A stretch of 15,553 nt of DNA, taken from Clostridia bacterium. GTDB taxonomy: Bacteria > Bacillota_A > Clostridia > UBA1212. The DNA lies in assembly GCA_017464985.1 (NCBI GenBank), contig JAFTXL010000133.1, positions 1 through 15,553 on the forward strand. Direction: 5' to 3'. Below, in pieces: positions 1-6,275 of this stretch (positions are counted from its first letter, which is position 1; each line of letters starts with the position of its first letter). A program made the position numbers and the translations under genes. Below the pieces are notes generated by a model. The model ran no database searches, had not been told where the DNA came from, and worked only from the letters and a program-made list of their open reading frames with translations.

Positions 1-42
1 AGATAGTGCATTTTCGATAACTTGTTGTATAATAGTGTTCAT
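1..42 (-). CDS. 5' end of an unidentified gene, cut by the window edge
   Basis: The minus strand reads ATG at 42-40 and stays open to the edge for 14 codons (MNTIIQQVIENALS). The start is supported by the SD-like AAAGGGTGAT at 59-50, 8 nt before the ATG, and by a promoter-like TATAAT further upstream (82-87). Too little protein is visible to assign a family. The overlapping rightward frame from 41 to 181 has no SD and is less likely. The gene is divergent from the acyltransferase at 430 and lies downstream of the candidate structured RNA at 151-298, which could be its leader. Confidence 0.45.
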   Translation of the reverse strand, partial: MNTIIQQVIENALS

Positions 43-103
43 GGAGACAATCACCCTTTCTGATTTGTTTGAACGCTTATTATTATACTGTGGGGTTGTC
101 TCC
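43..103. repeat. 8-bp inverted repeat flanking the left promoter
   Basis: GGAGACAA at 43-50 is repeated inverted as TTGTCTCC at 96-103. The copies start 53 bp apart, about five helical turns. One lies in the promoter spacer, the other directly before the start codon at 42. The arrangement resembles paired half-sites for a repressor, but could be chance. The putative -10 lies between the arms, so both arms would not be in one transcript from that promoter. Confidence 0.35.
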
Positions 104-110
104 TTTTCTA
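82..110 (-). promoter_or_regulatory. sigmaA-type promoter for the left-edge gene
   Basis: On the minus strand a perfect TATAAT (-10, at 87-82) lies 17 nt after TAGAAA (110-105), which matches 4 of 6 bases of TTGACA. Transcription would start near 75, leaving a leader of about 33 nt with the SD. One arm of the GGAGACAA inverted repeat sits in the spacer between the two boxes. Confidence 0.4.
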
Positions 111-150
111 TTAAAAACTCCAAGATTTATTTTACACCGTCACACATCAT

Positions 151-298
151 TGCAAGGCAAACACATGAAAGTTTTATGTAAAAAGAACTATTCATGCCAC
201 GGTGTCTCACAGACAAAAAAATTCGCATAGACCCCGCGAGTCGTCCACAGGCATCCGGTAAATTTCAGCTTATTAATGTTTCATGCGTTTGCCCTGCA
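151..298 (-). ncRNA. candidate structured RNA or leader, closed by a 20-bp stem
   Basis: Positions 279-298 and 151-170 form an inverted repeat of 20 bp with two non-identical positions. Read as minus-strand RNA, both become G-U wobbles, so all 20 positions pair; read as plus-strand RNA, both are A-C mismatches. This asymmetry favours a minus-strand transcript. Inside the 108-nt interior are an AUGCC/GGCAU pairing (254-250 with 198-194) and a hairpin UGUCU-GUG-AGACA (215-203). A weak promoter lies a few bases upstream (311-338). No U-tract terminator follows, so it may be a 5' leader of the left-edge gene, about 110 nt downstream. I do not recognise it as a known riboswitch class. Terminal repeats of a small mobile element are an alternative. 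Confidence 0.35.
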
Positions 299-310
299 CA
301 TTATTGCTCT

Positions 311-338
311 TTTATACTATCCCTTAATTTTGTACAAT
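311..338 (-). promoter_or_regulatory. possible promoter of the candidate structured RNA
   Basis: The minus strand carries TATAAA (316-311) preceded by TTGTAC (337-332, 15-nt spacer) or ATTGTA (338-333, 16-nt spacer). The spacing is short of the ideal 17. The expected start, near 304, falls only a few bases before the long stem starting at 298. Confidence 0.3.
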
Positions 339-352
339 ATACTATTGATATG

Positions 353-381
353 TTGACATACCTCAAAAATCAAAATAAAAT
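353..381 (+). promoter_or_regulatory. strong sigmaA-type promoter for the acyltransferase
   Basis: A perfect TTGACA (353-358) is followed after exactly 17 nt by TAAAAT (376-381), one mismatch from the -10 consensus. Transcription would start near 388, giving a leader of about 42 nt before the ATG at 430. Confidence 0.65.
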
Positions 382-429
382 ATTCATCACACACAAAAAC
401 ACTTTGACAAAGCTTTCATGGAGAGAAAT

Positions 430-1149
430 ATGCTTAGGTTTTATTATGTTATATTTTCATGTACATTTTTAATAATATATTATGTTCCGAAAATGATTAT
501 CTGGTCACGTAATCTTTCTGAACACCCGGAAGATGAGCGCTATGCGGTTACACAGAAAATGATTAACCATATAAAAAAGAAAGGCAGAATCAAGACAAAT
601 GTTTACGGAACTGACAATCTTCCCGAAAACGGCGGGTACATAATGTATTCAAATCATCAGGGGAAATACGATGCTTTGGGTATCATGCACTCACACGAAA
701 AACCGTGTTCTGTACTCATGGAAGAAAAACGTTCACGAATGCCTATCGCAAACCAGTTTATTGATTTCATAGGAGCAAAGAGACTCAACCAACAGGACCT
801 CCGCCAACAGATTAGTGTTTTTAAAGAAATCAGTAAAGAAGTGAAGGACGGACGCAAATTTATAAGATTTCCCGAGGGGAAATACAGCGATAACAGAAAT
901 TCTTTGCAGGAATTTTACAACGGATGTTTTAAATGTGCACTTAAATCCGAAAGTCCTATAGTGCCGGTAATGATTTACGATTCATACAAACCCTTTTCGA
1001 TTAACTCACTTCGCAAAGTGACAACAGAAGTTCACTTTCTCGAACCGATTATGTATGATGAATTTAGAGATATGAAAACGCCTGAGCTTTGCAGTCTTGT
1101 AAAACTACGCATTGAAGAAGCGATGACAAAACGGGCAGCAGATCAATAA
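430..1149 (+). CDS. PlsC-type lysophospholipid (1-acylglycerol-3-phosphate) acyltransferase
   Basis: A 239-residue membrane-associated acyltransferase. The family transfers an acyl chain to a lysophospholipid, typically making phosphatidic acid at the cytoplasmic membrane face. Seen: an N-terminal hydrophobic segment (about residues 3-20), the catalytic HX4D motif in SNHQGKYD (His76, Asp81), the FPEG block (147-150) and the later hydrophobic strand IVPVMIYDS. The FPEG block continues as KYS instead of the usual TRS, so substrate preference could differ from housekeeping PlsC. The start at 430 is chosen because GGAG at 420-423 is a good SD six bases before it; the in-frame ATG at 418 is itself part of that SD. 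The gene is monocistronic, with its own strong promoter, divergent from the left-edge gene and convergent with spoIIR. The family is clear; the exact substrate is not. Confidence 0.85.
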   Translation: MLRFYYVIFSCTFLIIYYVPKMIIWSRNLSEHPEDERYAVTQKMINHIKKKGRIKTNVYGTDNLPENGGYIMYSNHQGKYDALGIMHSHEKPCSVLMEEKRSRMPIANQFIDFIGAKRLNQQDLRQQISVFKEISKEVKDGRKFIRFPEGKYSDNRNSLQEFYNGCFKCALKSESPIVPVMIYDSYKPFSINSLRKVTTEVHFLEPIMYDEFRDMKTPELCSLVKLRIEEAMTKRAADQ

Positions 1150-1227
1150 GTGTGACAATTTTATTAATCTCTTCTAATTTACTTTTTATAGGTCTTTTTT
1201 ATTTGTAAATACGGCTTCCTCTGTGGA

Positions 1228-1455
1228 TTAGTATAGCCGGCAATTACATCCGGTGAAAATTTCAGAATAAATTACGTCCGTATAATTTTCATTGAGATAT
1301 CCTGCATTGTATGTTTCATAGTTATCCCTGTTTTTTTTAAGATGACTGTGAAGAATAGCGCCTGCAGCATTTGACTGACCTGCGAAAGTTATAACTTTCG
1401 CAATATTTTCCGCGTCATTGTCGTTTGCTCCTTCTGCCCCACTTATTATTGCCTG
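1228..1455 (-). pseudogene. orphan 75-codon reading frame without a start codon
   Basis: Between spoIIR and plsC the minus strand has an open frame of 75 codons ending in TAA at 1230-1228 and preceded directly by TGA at 1458-1456. It contains no ATG, GTG or TTG start. The protein looks like ordinary coding sequence, with segments such as ENIAKVITFAGQSNAAG and NYETYNAGYLNENYTD, and contains no long hydrophobic or low-complexity run. An SD-like AAGGAG lies inside, but the ATG it serves opens only nine codons in another frame. I read it as a decayed 3' remnant of a gene that lost its 5' end. GQSN resembles a motif of SGNH-type esterases, but that is too little to name a family. Confidence 0.35.
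1381..1412 (+). terminator. perfect 22-bp palindrome, possible distant terminator of plsC
   Basis: Bases 1381-1402 are their own reverse complement (TGCGAAAGTTA then its mirror). As RNA this gives a 9-bp stem with a TATA loop. On the plus strand it is followed by AATATTTT, a weak U-rich tail; on the minus strand no U-tract follows. It lies about 230 nt past plsC, so an operator is also possible. Confidence 0.3.
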
Positions 1456-1501
1456 TCAATATATAAAGAATAACGGTTTTTTACAAACGATTGCCCTATT
1501 A

Positions 1502-2209
1502 TTACCCGAATATATTTTTAACAAAAGAGACAGCGCTCTGAAACATCTCTACAACTTTAAACTTTACAGTCACCTTGCTGCCATCAACTCCTGCTGAATC
1601 CTTTACCTCCTGAGTTGTTTCAGATGAAATATTTGCAGAATTGTTTACGACAGAATAGGCCTCATCCGGCAAATATTCACGCAGAATATCGTCCTCTTCT
1701 GTATTTACCTGCACCGAACCCGCACTCAGATAACATAACGGCGGAAACAGTACGCACCACCAATTTTTACCTTGTCCCTCACCTATTACAACGCGCAAAG
1801 CGCAATAATCTCCAGACGGGAAGCTGTACTGTCCGTAACTTTTTGCGGGAAAATAATATTCTCCTATATACACCTCGGCATCATATTCGCTGCCCTCTTT
1901 TATAAGACATTCCTGCGCTGCTTTTTCTATATTTTCTGACTCAGAAGACACAATATCTAAAACCTCCTCAACAGAACCGCAGTCACCTGTCACAGATTGC
2001 GTATACGCTATTACTGCATCACGCACTTTCAATTTCAATGCCTGATCCTCCGCACTGTCACTGTTTGCAATAACATGCAATCTCATCACATTATCGGAAA
2101 TTTCGTTAAAAACCCTGTTTGAATATACAGAACCTATAATTACGGCAATAACCGTAATAAGTATTGCAACCGGCACCAAGCGCCGTGTAAAACCAAAAAT
2201 CTTTTTCAT
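1502..2209 (-). CDS. spoIIR: stage II sporulation protein R (SpoIIR)
   Basis: A 235-residue exported signalling protein. In Bacillus, SpoIIR is made in the forespore under sigmaF, crosses the inner membrane and triggers SpoIIGA to process pro-sigmaE in the mother cell. Seen: a basic N-terminus and signal/anchor helix (about residues 10-29), the family hallmark RLHVIANSDSAEDQ (43-56) with LKLKVRDAV after it, and KNWWCVLFPPLC (148-159). The C-terminal region is more variable and Ser/Thr-rich. The length is typical. The ATG at 2209 is preceded by AAGGGG (2226-2221), 11 nt upstream, a rather long gap. A sigmaF-like promoter lies in the short space after the eno terminator, so the gene is probably transcribed on its own during sporulation. 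It marks the host as an endospore former. Confidence 0.93.
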   Translation of the reverse strand: MKKIFGFTRRLVPVAILITVIAVIIGSVYSNRVFNEISDNVMRLHVIANSDSAEDQALKLKVRDAVIAYTQSVTGDCGSVEEVLDIVSSESENIEKAAQECLIKEGSEYDAEVYIGEYYFPAKSYGQYSFPSGDYCALRVVIGEGQGKNWWCVLFPPLCYLSAGSVQVNTEEDDILREYLPDEAYSVVNNSANISSETTQEVKDSAGVDGSKVTVKFKVVEMFQSAVSFVKNIFG

Positions 2210-2272
2210 TTTTATTTATGCCCCTTATGTATTACTTCGCAGGGACATTCCCGGGATTTCCTGCACAATCCG

Positions 2273-2301
2273 ATTATTGACACAATACGCAAACTTTATA
2301 C
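2273..2301 (-). promoter_or_regulatory. candidate sigmaF promoter of spoIIR
   Basis: The minus strand reads GTATA (2301-2297), 15 nt, then GTCAATAAT (2281-2273). This fits the sigmaF pattern GYATA-N15-GGNNANANT known from Bacillus, with one mismatch (T for the second G). SpoIIR is a known sigmaF regulon member, so the position makes sense. Transcription would start near 2265. Confidence 0.45.
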
Positions 2302-2341
2302 AAAATCGGAGTCTGTACAAAGAAAAATGTACATGACTCCG
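2301..2341 (-). terminator. intrinsic terminator of eno
   Basis: On the minus strand CGGAGTCATGTACA (2341-2328) pairs with TGTACAGACTCCG (2319-2307): 13 bp with a single bulged A, an 8-nt loop, then ATTTTG. It begins 15 nt after the eno stop codon and separates eno from spoIIR. Confidence 0.8.
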
Positions 2342-2356
2342 TTTCCTGTCGTGGAT

Positions 2357-3619
2357 TTACAGCAGGCTTCTCATTTCCTGCTCAATTTGGAGAAGCCTGT
2401 TATACTTTGCGGTGCGCTCCGCACGCGCCGGCGCACCGCTTTTTATATACCCTGTTCCCAAGCCGACCGCAAGGTCGGCAATCATTGTATCCTCTGTCTC
2501 ACCCGAGCGGTGAGACAAAATTACATTATACGAATTTTGCTTTGCCAAGTTCACCGTTGCCGCTGTTTCGCTGACAGTTCCGATTTGGTTCGGTTTAATC
2601 AATATGCTGTTTGCGCAATTTTCAGAGATTCCTTTATCAAGCCTCAATTTATTTGTAACAAACAAATCGTCTCCTACAAGCATTATTTTATCGCCGAGCT
2701 TTTCAGTAATCTTCTTCCATCCCTCCCAATCGTCCTCCGCAAGCGGATCTTCGATTGACATTATAGGATAATGCGTGCAAAGTCCGTTCATGTATCCGAT
2801 AAGGCTGTCTGAGTCATGTTTTACACCGTGTTTAGGTGTTATATATTTCCCCTCACGGTTTTTATCAACCCACTCAGAAGCCGCCACATCGAGCGCCAGC
2901 ATAAAATCCCCCGGTGCTGTATATCCCGCATCAGAGATTGCCTCCATGATAAGATCAATTGCGTCAGCGTCGTTGCCGAGGTCAGGAGCAAAACCACCCT
3001 CATCGCCTACAGCGGCAGACATTCCTGACTTTTTCAATATCTTTGCCAATGAATGATATACTTCCGAACACTTTCTGAGCCCTTCGGAGAAATATACTGA
3101 TCCTGTCGGCACAATCATAAACTCCTGTATATCAACATTATTGTTTGCATGAGCGCCTCCGTTTAATATATTCATCATCGGGACCGGCATGCGGCAAGCG
3201 GATATACCTCCTACATACCGATACAGCGGCATACCGCTTGCCGCAGCAGCCGCCTGCATGCAGGCGGCTGACACCGCTAATATTGCGTTTGCGCCCAAAG
3301 ATGACTTATTTTCGGTGCCGTCTGCTTCAATCATTTTTTTGTCAATGGCATGCTGATTGCACACATTCTGACCGGCAAGCAATCCTGATATTTTTCCGTT
3401 GATATTTGACACAGCTTTTAAAACGCCCTTTCCGCCATATCTTTTTTTATCACCGTCTCTCAATTCGACAGCTTCATAACTTCCTGTAGATGCTCCGCTC
3501 GGTGCCGCCGCATATCCAAAAATACCGTTTTTTAAGACAACCGTTGCCATAACGGTTGGATTTCCTCTTGAATCGAGTATTTCTCTACCGTAAACGGCAG
3601 AAATTTCAGTAGAATACAT
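2357..3619 (-). CDS. eno: enolase (phosphopyruvate hydratase)
   Basis: A 420-residue cytoplasmic glycolytic enzyme converting 2-phosphoglycerate to phosphoenolpyruvate with two magnesium ions. Conserved blocks appear in order: [12 protein letters not shown] (12-23), the flexible loop PSGASTG (40-46), [13 protein letters not shown] (149-161, His157), E166, VGDEGGF (204-210, catalytic Glu207), metal ligands Asp244, Glu290 (SIEDP) and Asp317 (GDD), Lys342 (IKPNQIGT), SHRSGETED (369-377) and Lys393. Nothing catalytic is missing; VAASEW replaces the more usual CAASEF after Asp244. The ATG at 3619 has a GGAGG SD six bases upstream. It is 133 nt downstream of the mannosyltransferase gene with no clear sigmaA promoter of its own between them, so transcription may come partly from that operon. 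The coding sequence contains several perfect inverted repeats. Confidence 0.97.
   Translation of the reverse strand: MYSTEISAVYGREILDSRGNPTVMATVVLKNGIFGYAAAPSGASTGSYEAVELRDGDKKRYGGKGVLKAVSNINGKISGLLAGQNVCNQHAIDKKMIEADGTENKSSLGANAILAVSAACMQAAAAASGMPLYRYVGGISACRMPVPMMNILNGGAHANNNVDIQEFMIVPTGSVYFSEGLRKCSEVYHSLAKILKKSGMSAAVGDEGGFAPDLGNDADAIDLIMEAISDAGYTAPGDFMLALDVAASEWVDKNREGKYITPKHGVKHDSDSLIGYMNGLCTHYPIMSIEDPLAEDDWEGWKKITEKLGDKIMLVGDDLFVTNKLRLDKGISENCANSILIKPNQIGTVSETAATVNLAKQNSYNVILSHRSGETEDTMIADLAVGLGTGYIKSGAPARAERTAKYNRLLQIEQEMRSLL
3247..3270. repeat. 24-bp perfect palindrome inside eno
   Basis: The sequence CAGCCGCCTGCA followed by its exact reverse complement occupies 3247-3270, in the codons of an Ala-rich helix (around SAACMQAA, residues 117-124). 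In mRNA it can form a GC-rich stem of 10 bp with a four-base loop. Confidence 0.6.
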
Positions 3620-3667
3620 AAAAAACCTCCGATCGCAGATATAAATATAATCTATGATCAGAGGTTT
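3620..3667 (-). promoter_or_regulatory. 18-bp hairpin over the eno ribosome-binding site
   Basis: In the minus-strand RNA, bases 3667-3650 pair with 3640-3623 around a 9-nt AU-rich loop: 15 Watson-Crick pairs, two G-U wobbles and one A-C mismatch. The 3' arm contains the eno SD (GGAGG, 3630-3626), and six T follow just before the ATG. It could block eno translation, act as an attenuator or terminator for the upstream operon, or serve as an RNA processing site. The plus-strand version pairs less well. Confidence 0.5.
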
Positions 3668-3752
3668 CCCTTTTTATTTTTATTTTATTCGTCTACCCAT
3701 TGAACGTGTATGTCCGGTGTAAGCGTTTGCCCCCGTGGCTGTTTCGATACTG

Positions 3753-6275
3753 TCAGAAATACCAGCTAGAGAACAGACGCAGACTTTCTACAAAGCTCTC
3801 TTTTACCGGAATACCTGTAAGCACAGGATAGTAGACCGCAAACAGTGCCATCACCAGCACAAGGTATATCCAAAGCACATATTGCTTTATGATTCCCTTT
3901 TCTATCAGATTCTTAAACACATACACAATCATAAATATGATAAACGGTACAGATGTAAAGAAGTGATAAATAAAGCAGACTCTGTCTATCAGAATCCACG
4001 GCGCATACTGCAGTACGAATGCAACGTAAAATACTATCATCTTCTTGTCGCGGTTACGCCATGCAAAATATGCGGAAATAAATATACACGGTATGCCGAC
4101 CCACCATATCAGCGGATTTCCGAGAGAAACAATAGTGGAACGCATACCCTCCTCAACACCCGTTCCGTGGTAGTACCATATAGGTCTCTGAATAAACGGC
4201 CATGTCCACCATTCGGAACCGTACGGATGAGTTGCCGTAAGCTCGCTGTGATAGCTGTACATGTACTCCTGATTTTCAATCACAATCTGTATCAGCGTTT
4301 TATCAGGATTAGATGCCATATACGGAATGTACGACAGCACGTAGATTATCACCGGTATAACTATAAAGAACAGCACGCATAAGACACAGGTCGGCAAAAA
4401 GTTCTTTATAAACCAGCTCTTTTCGTTTTCCTTTCTGACAGCGCGTCCGGTGAAGTAATCTGCTCCCTCGAGATATTTCGCAAGGAAGAAAATAATTGCG
4501 AGACCCGCTCCCGAGTACATACATACCCACTTGCTTGCAGCGCCGAAACCAAACATTACACCGCACAAAAACAGCGGTTTAAGCGACCGTCTGAACGTGA
4601 GGTCATATGATTTCACGGCAAAATAATCATACATAAAATAGTACATCGCCAAAGTAAAGAAAACTGCGTATGAATCTATCGTTGCAAGTCTCGTCTGAGC
4701 AAGCCGCATAAAGTCAAACATCATCAAAAATGCCGTCGCAAATGCATAAATACGTTTTTTGAACACTTTCAATCCGAAAAGATACATGAGCGGTACAAGC
4801 ATAATACCGAAAACAGTACCTGCAAATCGCCAGCCGAAAGGATTCATCCCGAAAAGTTTAATTCCTATCGACATAAGCACCTTGCCCATAGGCGGATGAG
4901 TCTTTTCATAAATGCTGAGACCGTTTAAATGCTCGTATGCAGTACGCGGGAAATAAATTTCGTCAAAATAAGTTCCGTTCATATAGCTGTGCGCGGTTGG
5001 AACCGTATCCTGCTCATCAAAAAGATTTTCAGCTTTGCCGCTTATATCTGTTTCTTCATATTCAGCAGACAAAGACTGTTGATCTATCGGTATAAGCTGC
5101 ATTTCTCCGTTTTCATCAGTATAGAAAAATGCCATTTCATTTATCCAGATGCCCGGAGTTTCTGCGTATACTTTAATCTTTGAAGATGTAAAACTAACCC
5201 CTTCGCTGTAATTCCATTTATAAAATTCTATTGCATCATATCCTATAAGATAAGCTTCCTGCCACTCACCGTATTCATCTTCGTAATATACCGTATACTG
5301 TCCTGACGAAGACGGTATTCCGCCGAAAAATACAATACATGACACATCATATTCACCGTCAAAAGACGCCACTATTTCTTCGTCTGCATTCGCCGCTTTC
5401 CAGTAGCTCGAAGCACAGCTTGTTCCTCCGAGCTGATAGAACGACATAAATGTACACGTCACAGTGAGAACAAGTATTATTATAAAATCGGCTCTGTTTT
5501 TTTTCGGATATTCCTCAGAAAGACTGATGCCTGATTTGGCGTACTGTTTATCCGATTTAAGCGACAGGAAAATCACATACACAATCAGAGACAGTATTAC
5601 AGCAACAAACAAAAGCTTGAACCATATGCTTACAGATGTATCTTCCTCTTCAGCCTCCCTCGGAGAAAGTTCCAACGTCTCCCCGCCTGCGGGAACTTCT
5701 GAAGCCTTACTTACAGTAAGGCTGTCAAAATATGCGGTACCCTTACTCATCTTACCGAAACCGCCGAGTCCGAGACTCAGCTTGATTGAAGTCTGATCAT
5801 CAAGTGTAGTAAGCCACACAGTGTGTTCCACCCAACCGTCACTTGTATCATAAACACCTGACGAATGACCGTTACAGTCATATGCGGATATATTCGCGCC
5901 TGCGCCGCCATCTACATCAACAGTCTTTATCATGACGGAAATTTTATATACGGAATTTTCTTCTACCTTTACTGTCTGAAATACTCTGGCATCATTTTTC
6001 TCATTACTTATTATTTCAAGGGCCTTTCCGTCATAACCGCTTTCTACAACATTGAAATCCGTACATTCATAATCACTTTTATACTCTGAATTGTAGTTGT
6101 ATTTTGTCCACCCGGGAAGATAAGGATCCTTTCCTGCTTTTTCAAATCCGGCATTGCTCAGCGCAATCCCATCATCTGACAAAAGAAAAAACGCGGAAAC
6201 AATACCGATAACGGCAACCAATACAACAACAGAAGCAATAATAACAGCTTTTTTATTTATTTTTAAATTATTCAT
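3753..6275 (-). CDS. PMT-family protein O-mannosyltransferase (GT39) with two exported beta-domains
   Basis: An 840-residue multi-spanning GT-C enzyme. The family moves mannose from a polyprenyl-phosphate donor to Ser/Thr of exported proteins. Order seen: signal anchor (about 10-32); CBM4/9-like beta-sandwich (38-190); acidic linker; membrane helices near 218-239 and 263-281; a second beta-rich exported segment (about 286-396) resembling a discoidin-type fold; the catalytic acidic pair in YFDEIYF (Asp438, Glu439); HPPMGK (460-465); RLATIDSY (529-536); further helices; HPYGSEWWTWPF (683-694). DE and HPP motifs are PMT hallmarks. The ATG at 6275 is preferred to the GTG at 6287 because GAAGGTGA lies eight bases before it; it overlaps the upstream stop codon by 8 nt (ATGAATAA), implying translational coupling. 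Family confident; acceptor, sugar and second-domain fold are inferred. Confidence 0.87.
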   Translation of the reverse strand: MNNLKINKKAVIIASVVVLVAVIGIVSAFFLLSDDGIALSNAGFEKAGKDPYLPGWTKYNYNSEYKSDYECTDFNVVESGYDGKALEIISNEKNDARVFQTVKVEENSVYKISVMIKTVDVDGGAGANISAYDCNGHSSGVYDTSDGWVEHTVWLTTLDDQTSIKLSLGLGGFGKMSKGTAYFDSLTVSKASEVPAGGETLELSPREAEEEDTSVSIWFKLLFVAVILSLIVYVIFLSLKSDKQYAKSGISLSEEYPKKNRADFIIILVLTVTCTFMSFYQLGGTSCASSYWKAANADEEIVASFDGEYDVSCIVFFGGIPSSSGQYTVYYEDEYGEWQEAYLIGYDAIEFYKWNYSEGVSFTSSKIKVYAETPGIWINEMAFFYTDENGEMQLIPIDQQSLSAEYEETDISGKAENLFDEQDTVPTAHSYMNGTYFDEIYFPRTAYEHLNGLSIYEKTHPPMGKVLMSIGIKLFGMNPFGWRFAGTVFGIMLVPLMYLFGLKVFKKRIYAFATAFLMMFDFMRLAQTRLATIDSYAVFFTLAMYYFMYDYFAVKSYDLTFRRSLKPLFLCGVMFGFGAASKWVCMYSGAGLAIIFFLAKYLEGADYFTGRAVRKENEKSWFIKNFLPTCVLCVLFFIVIPVIIYVLSYIPYMASNPDKTLIQIVIENQEYMYSYHSELTATHPYGSEWWTWPFIQRPIWYYHGTGVEEGMRSTIVSLGNPLIWWVGIPCIFISAYFAWRNRDKKMIVFYVAFVLQYAPWILIDRVCFIYHFFTSVPFIIFMIVYVFKNLIEKGIIKQYVLWIYLVLVMALFAVYYPVLTGIPVKESFVESLRLFSSWYF

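Larger units (their letters stand above)
1150..1501. other. 352-base gap between the convergent plsC and spoIIR genes
   Basis: Apart from the orphan frame and the palindrome, this gap is AT-rich. Just after plsC there are T-runs (1189-1200) without a hairpin before them. Downstream of spoIIR (1501-1459) I find no convincing intrinsic terminator. Confidence 0.5.

Noticed and set aside
41..181. Rightward 46-codon frame starting METITLSDLF
   Set aside because: It has no SD before its ATG, and the opposite strand has a better-supported start and promoter at the same place.
194..472. Rightward 92-codon frame ahead of the acyltransferase
   Set aside because: No SD, unusual composition, and it runs through the candidate RNA and the plsC promoter into another frame of plsC.
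2327..2758. 143-codon rightward frame opposite the end of eno
   Set aside because: It starts in the eno terminator and is antisense to the enolase active-site coding region.
3668..3752. Possible eno promoter after the mannosyltransferase stop
   Set aside because: Several A-rich -10-like words exist, but none has a fair -35 at 16-18 nt.
3735..4382. 215-codon rightward frame opposite the mannosyltransferase
   Set aside because: Its His/Tyr/Arg-rich composition is what the antisense of a membrane-protein gene gives; the opposite strand has clear PMT motifs.
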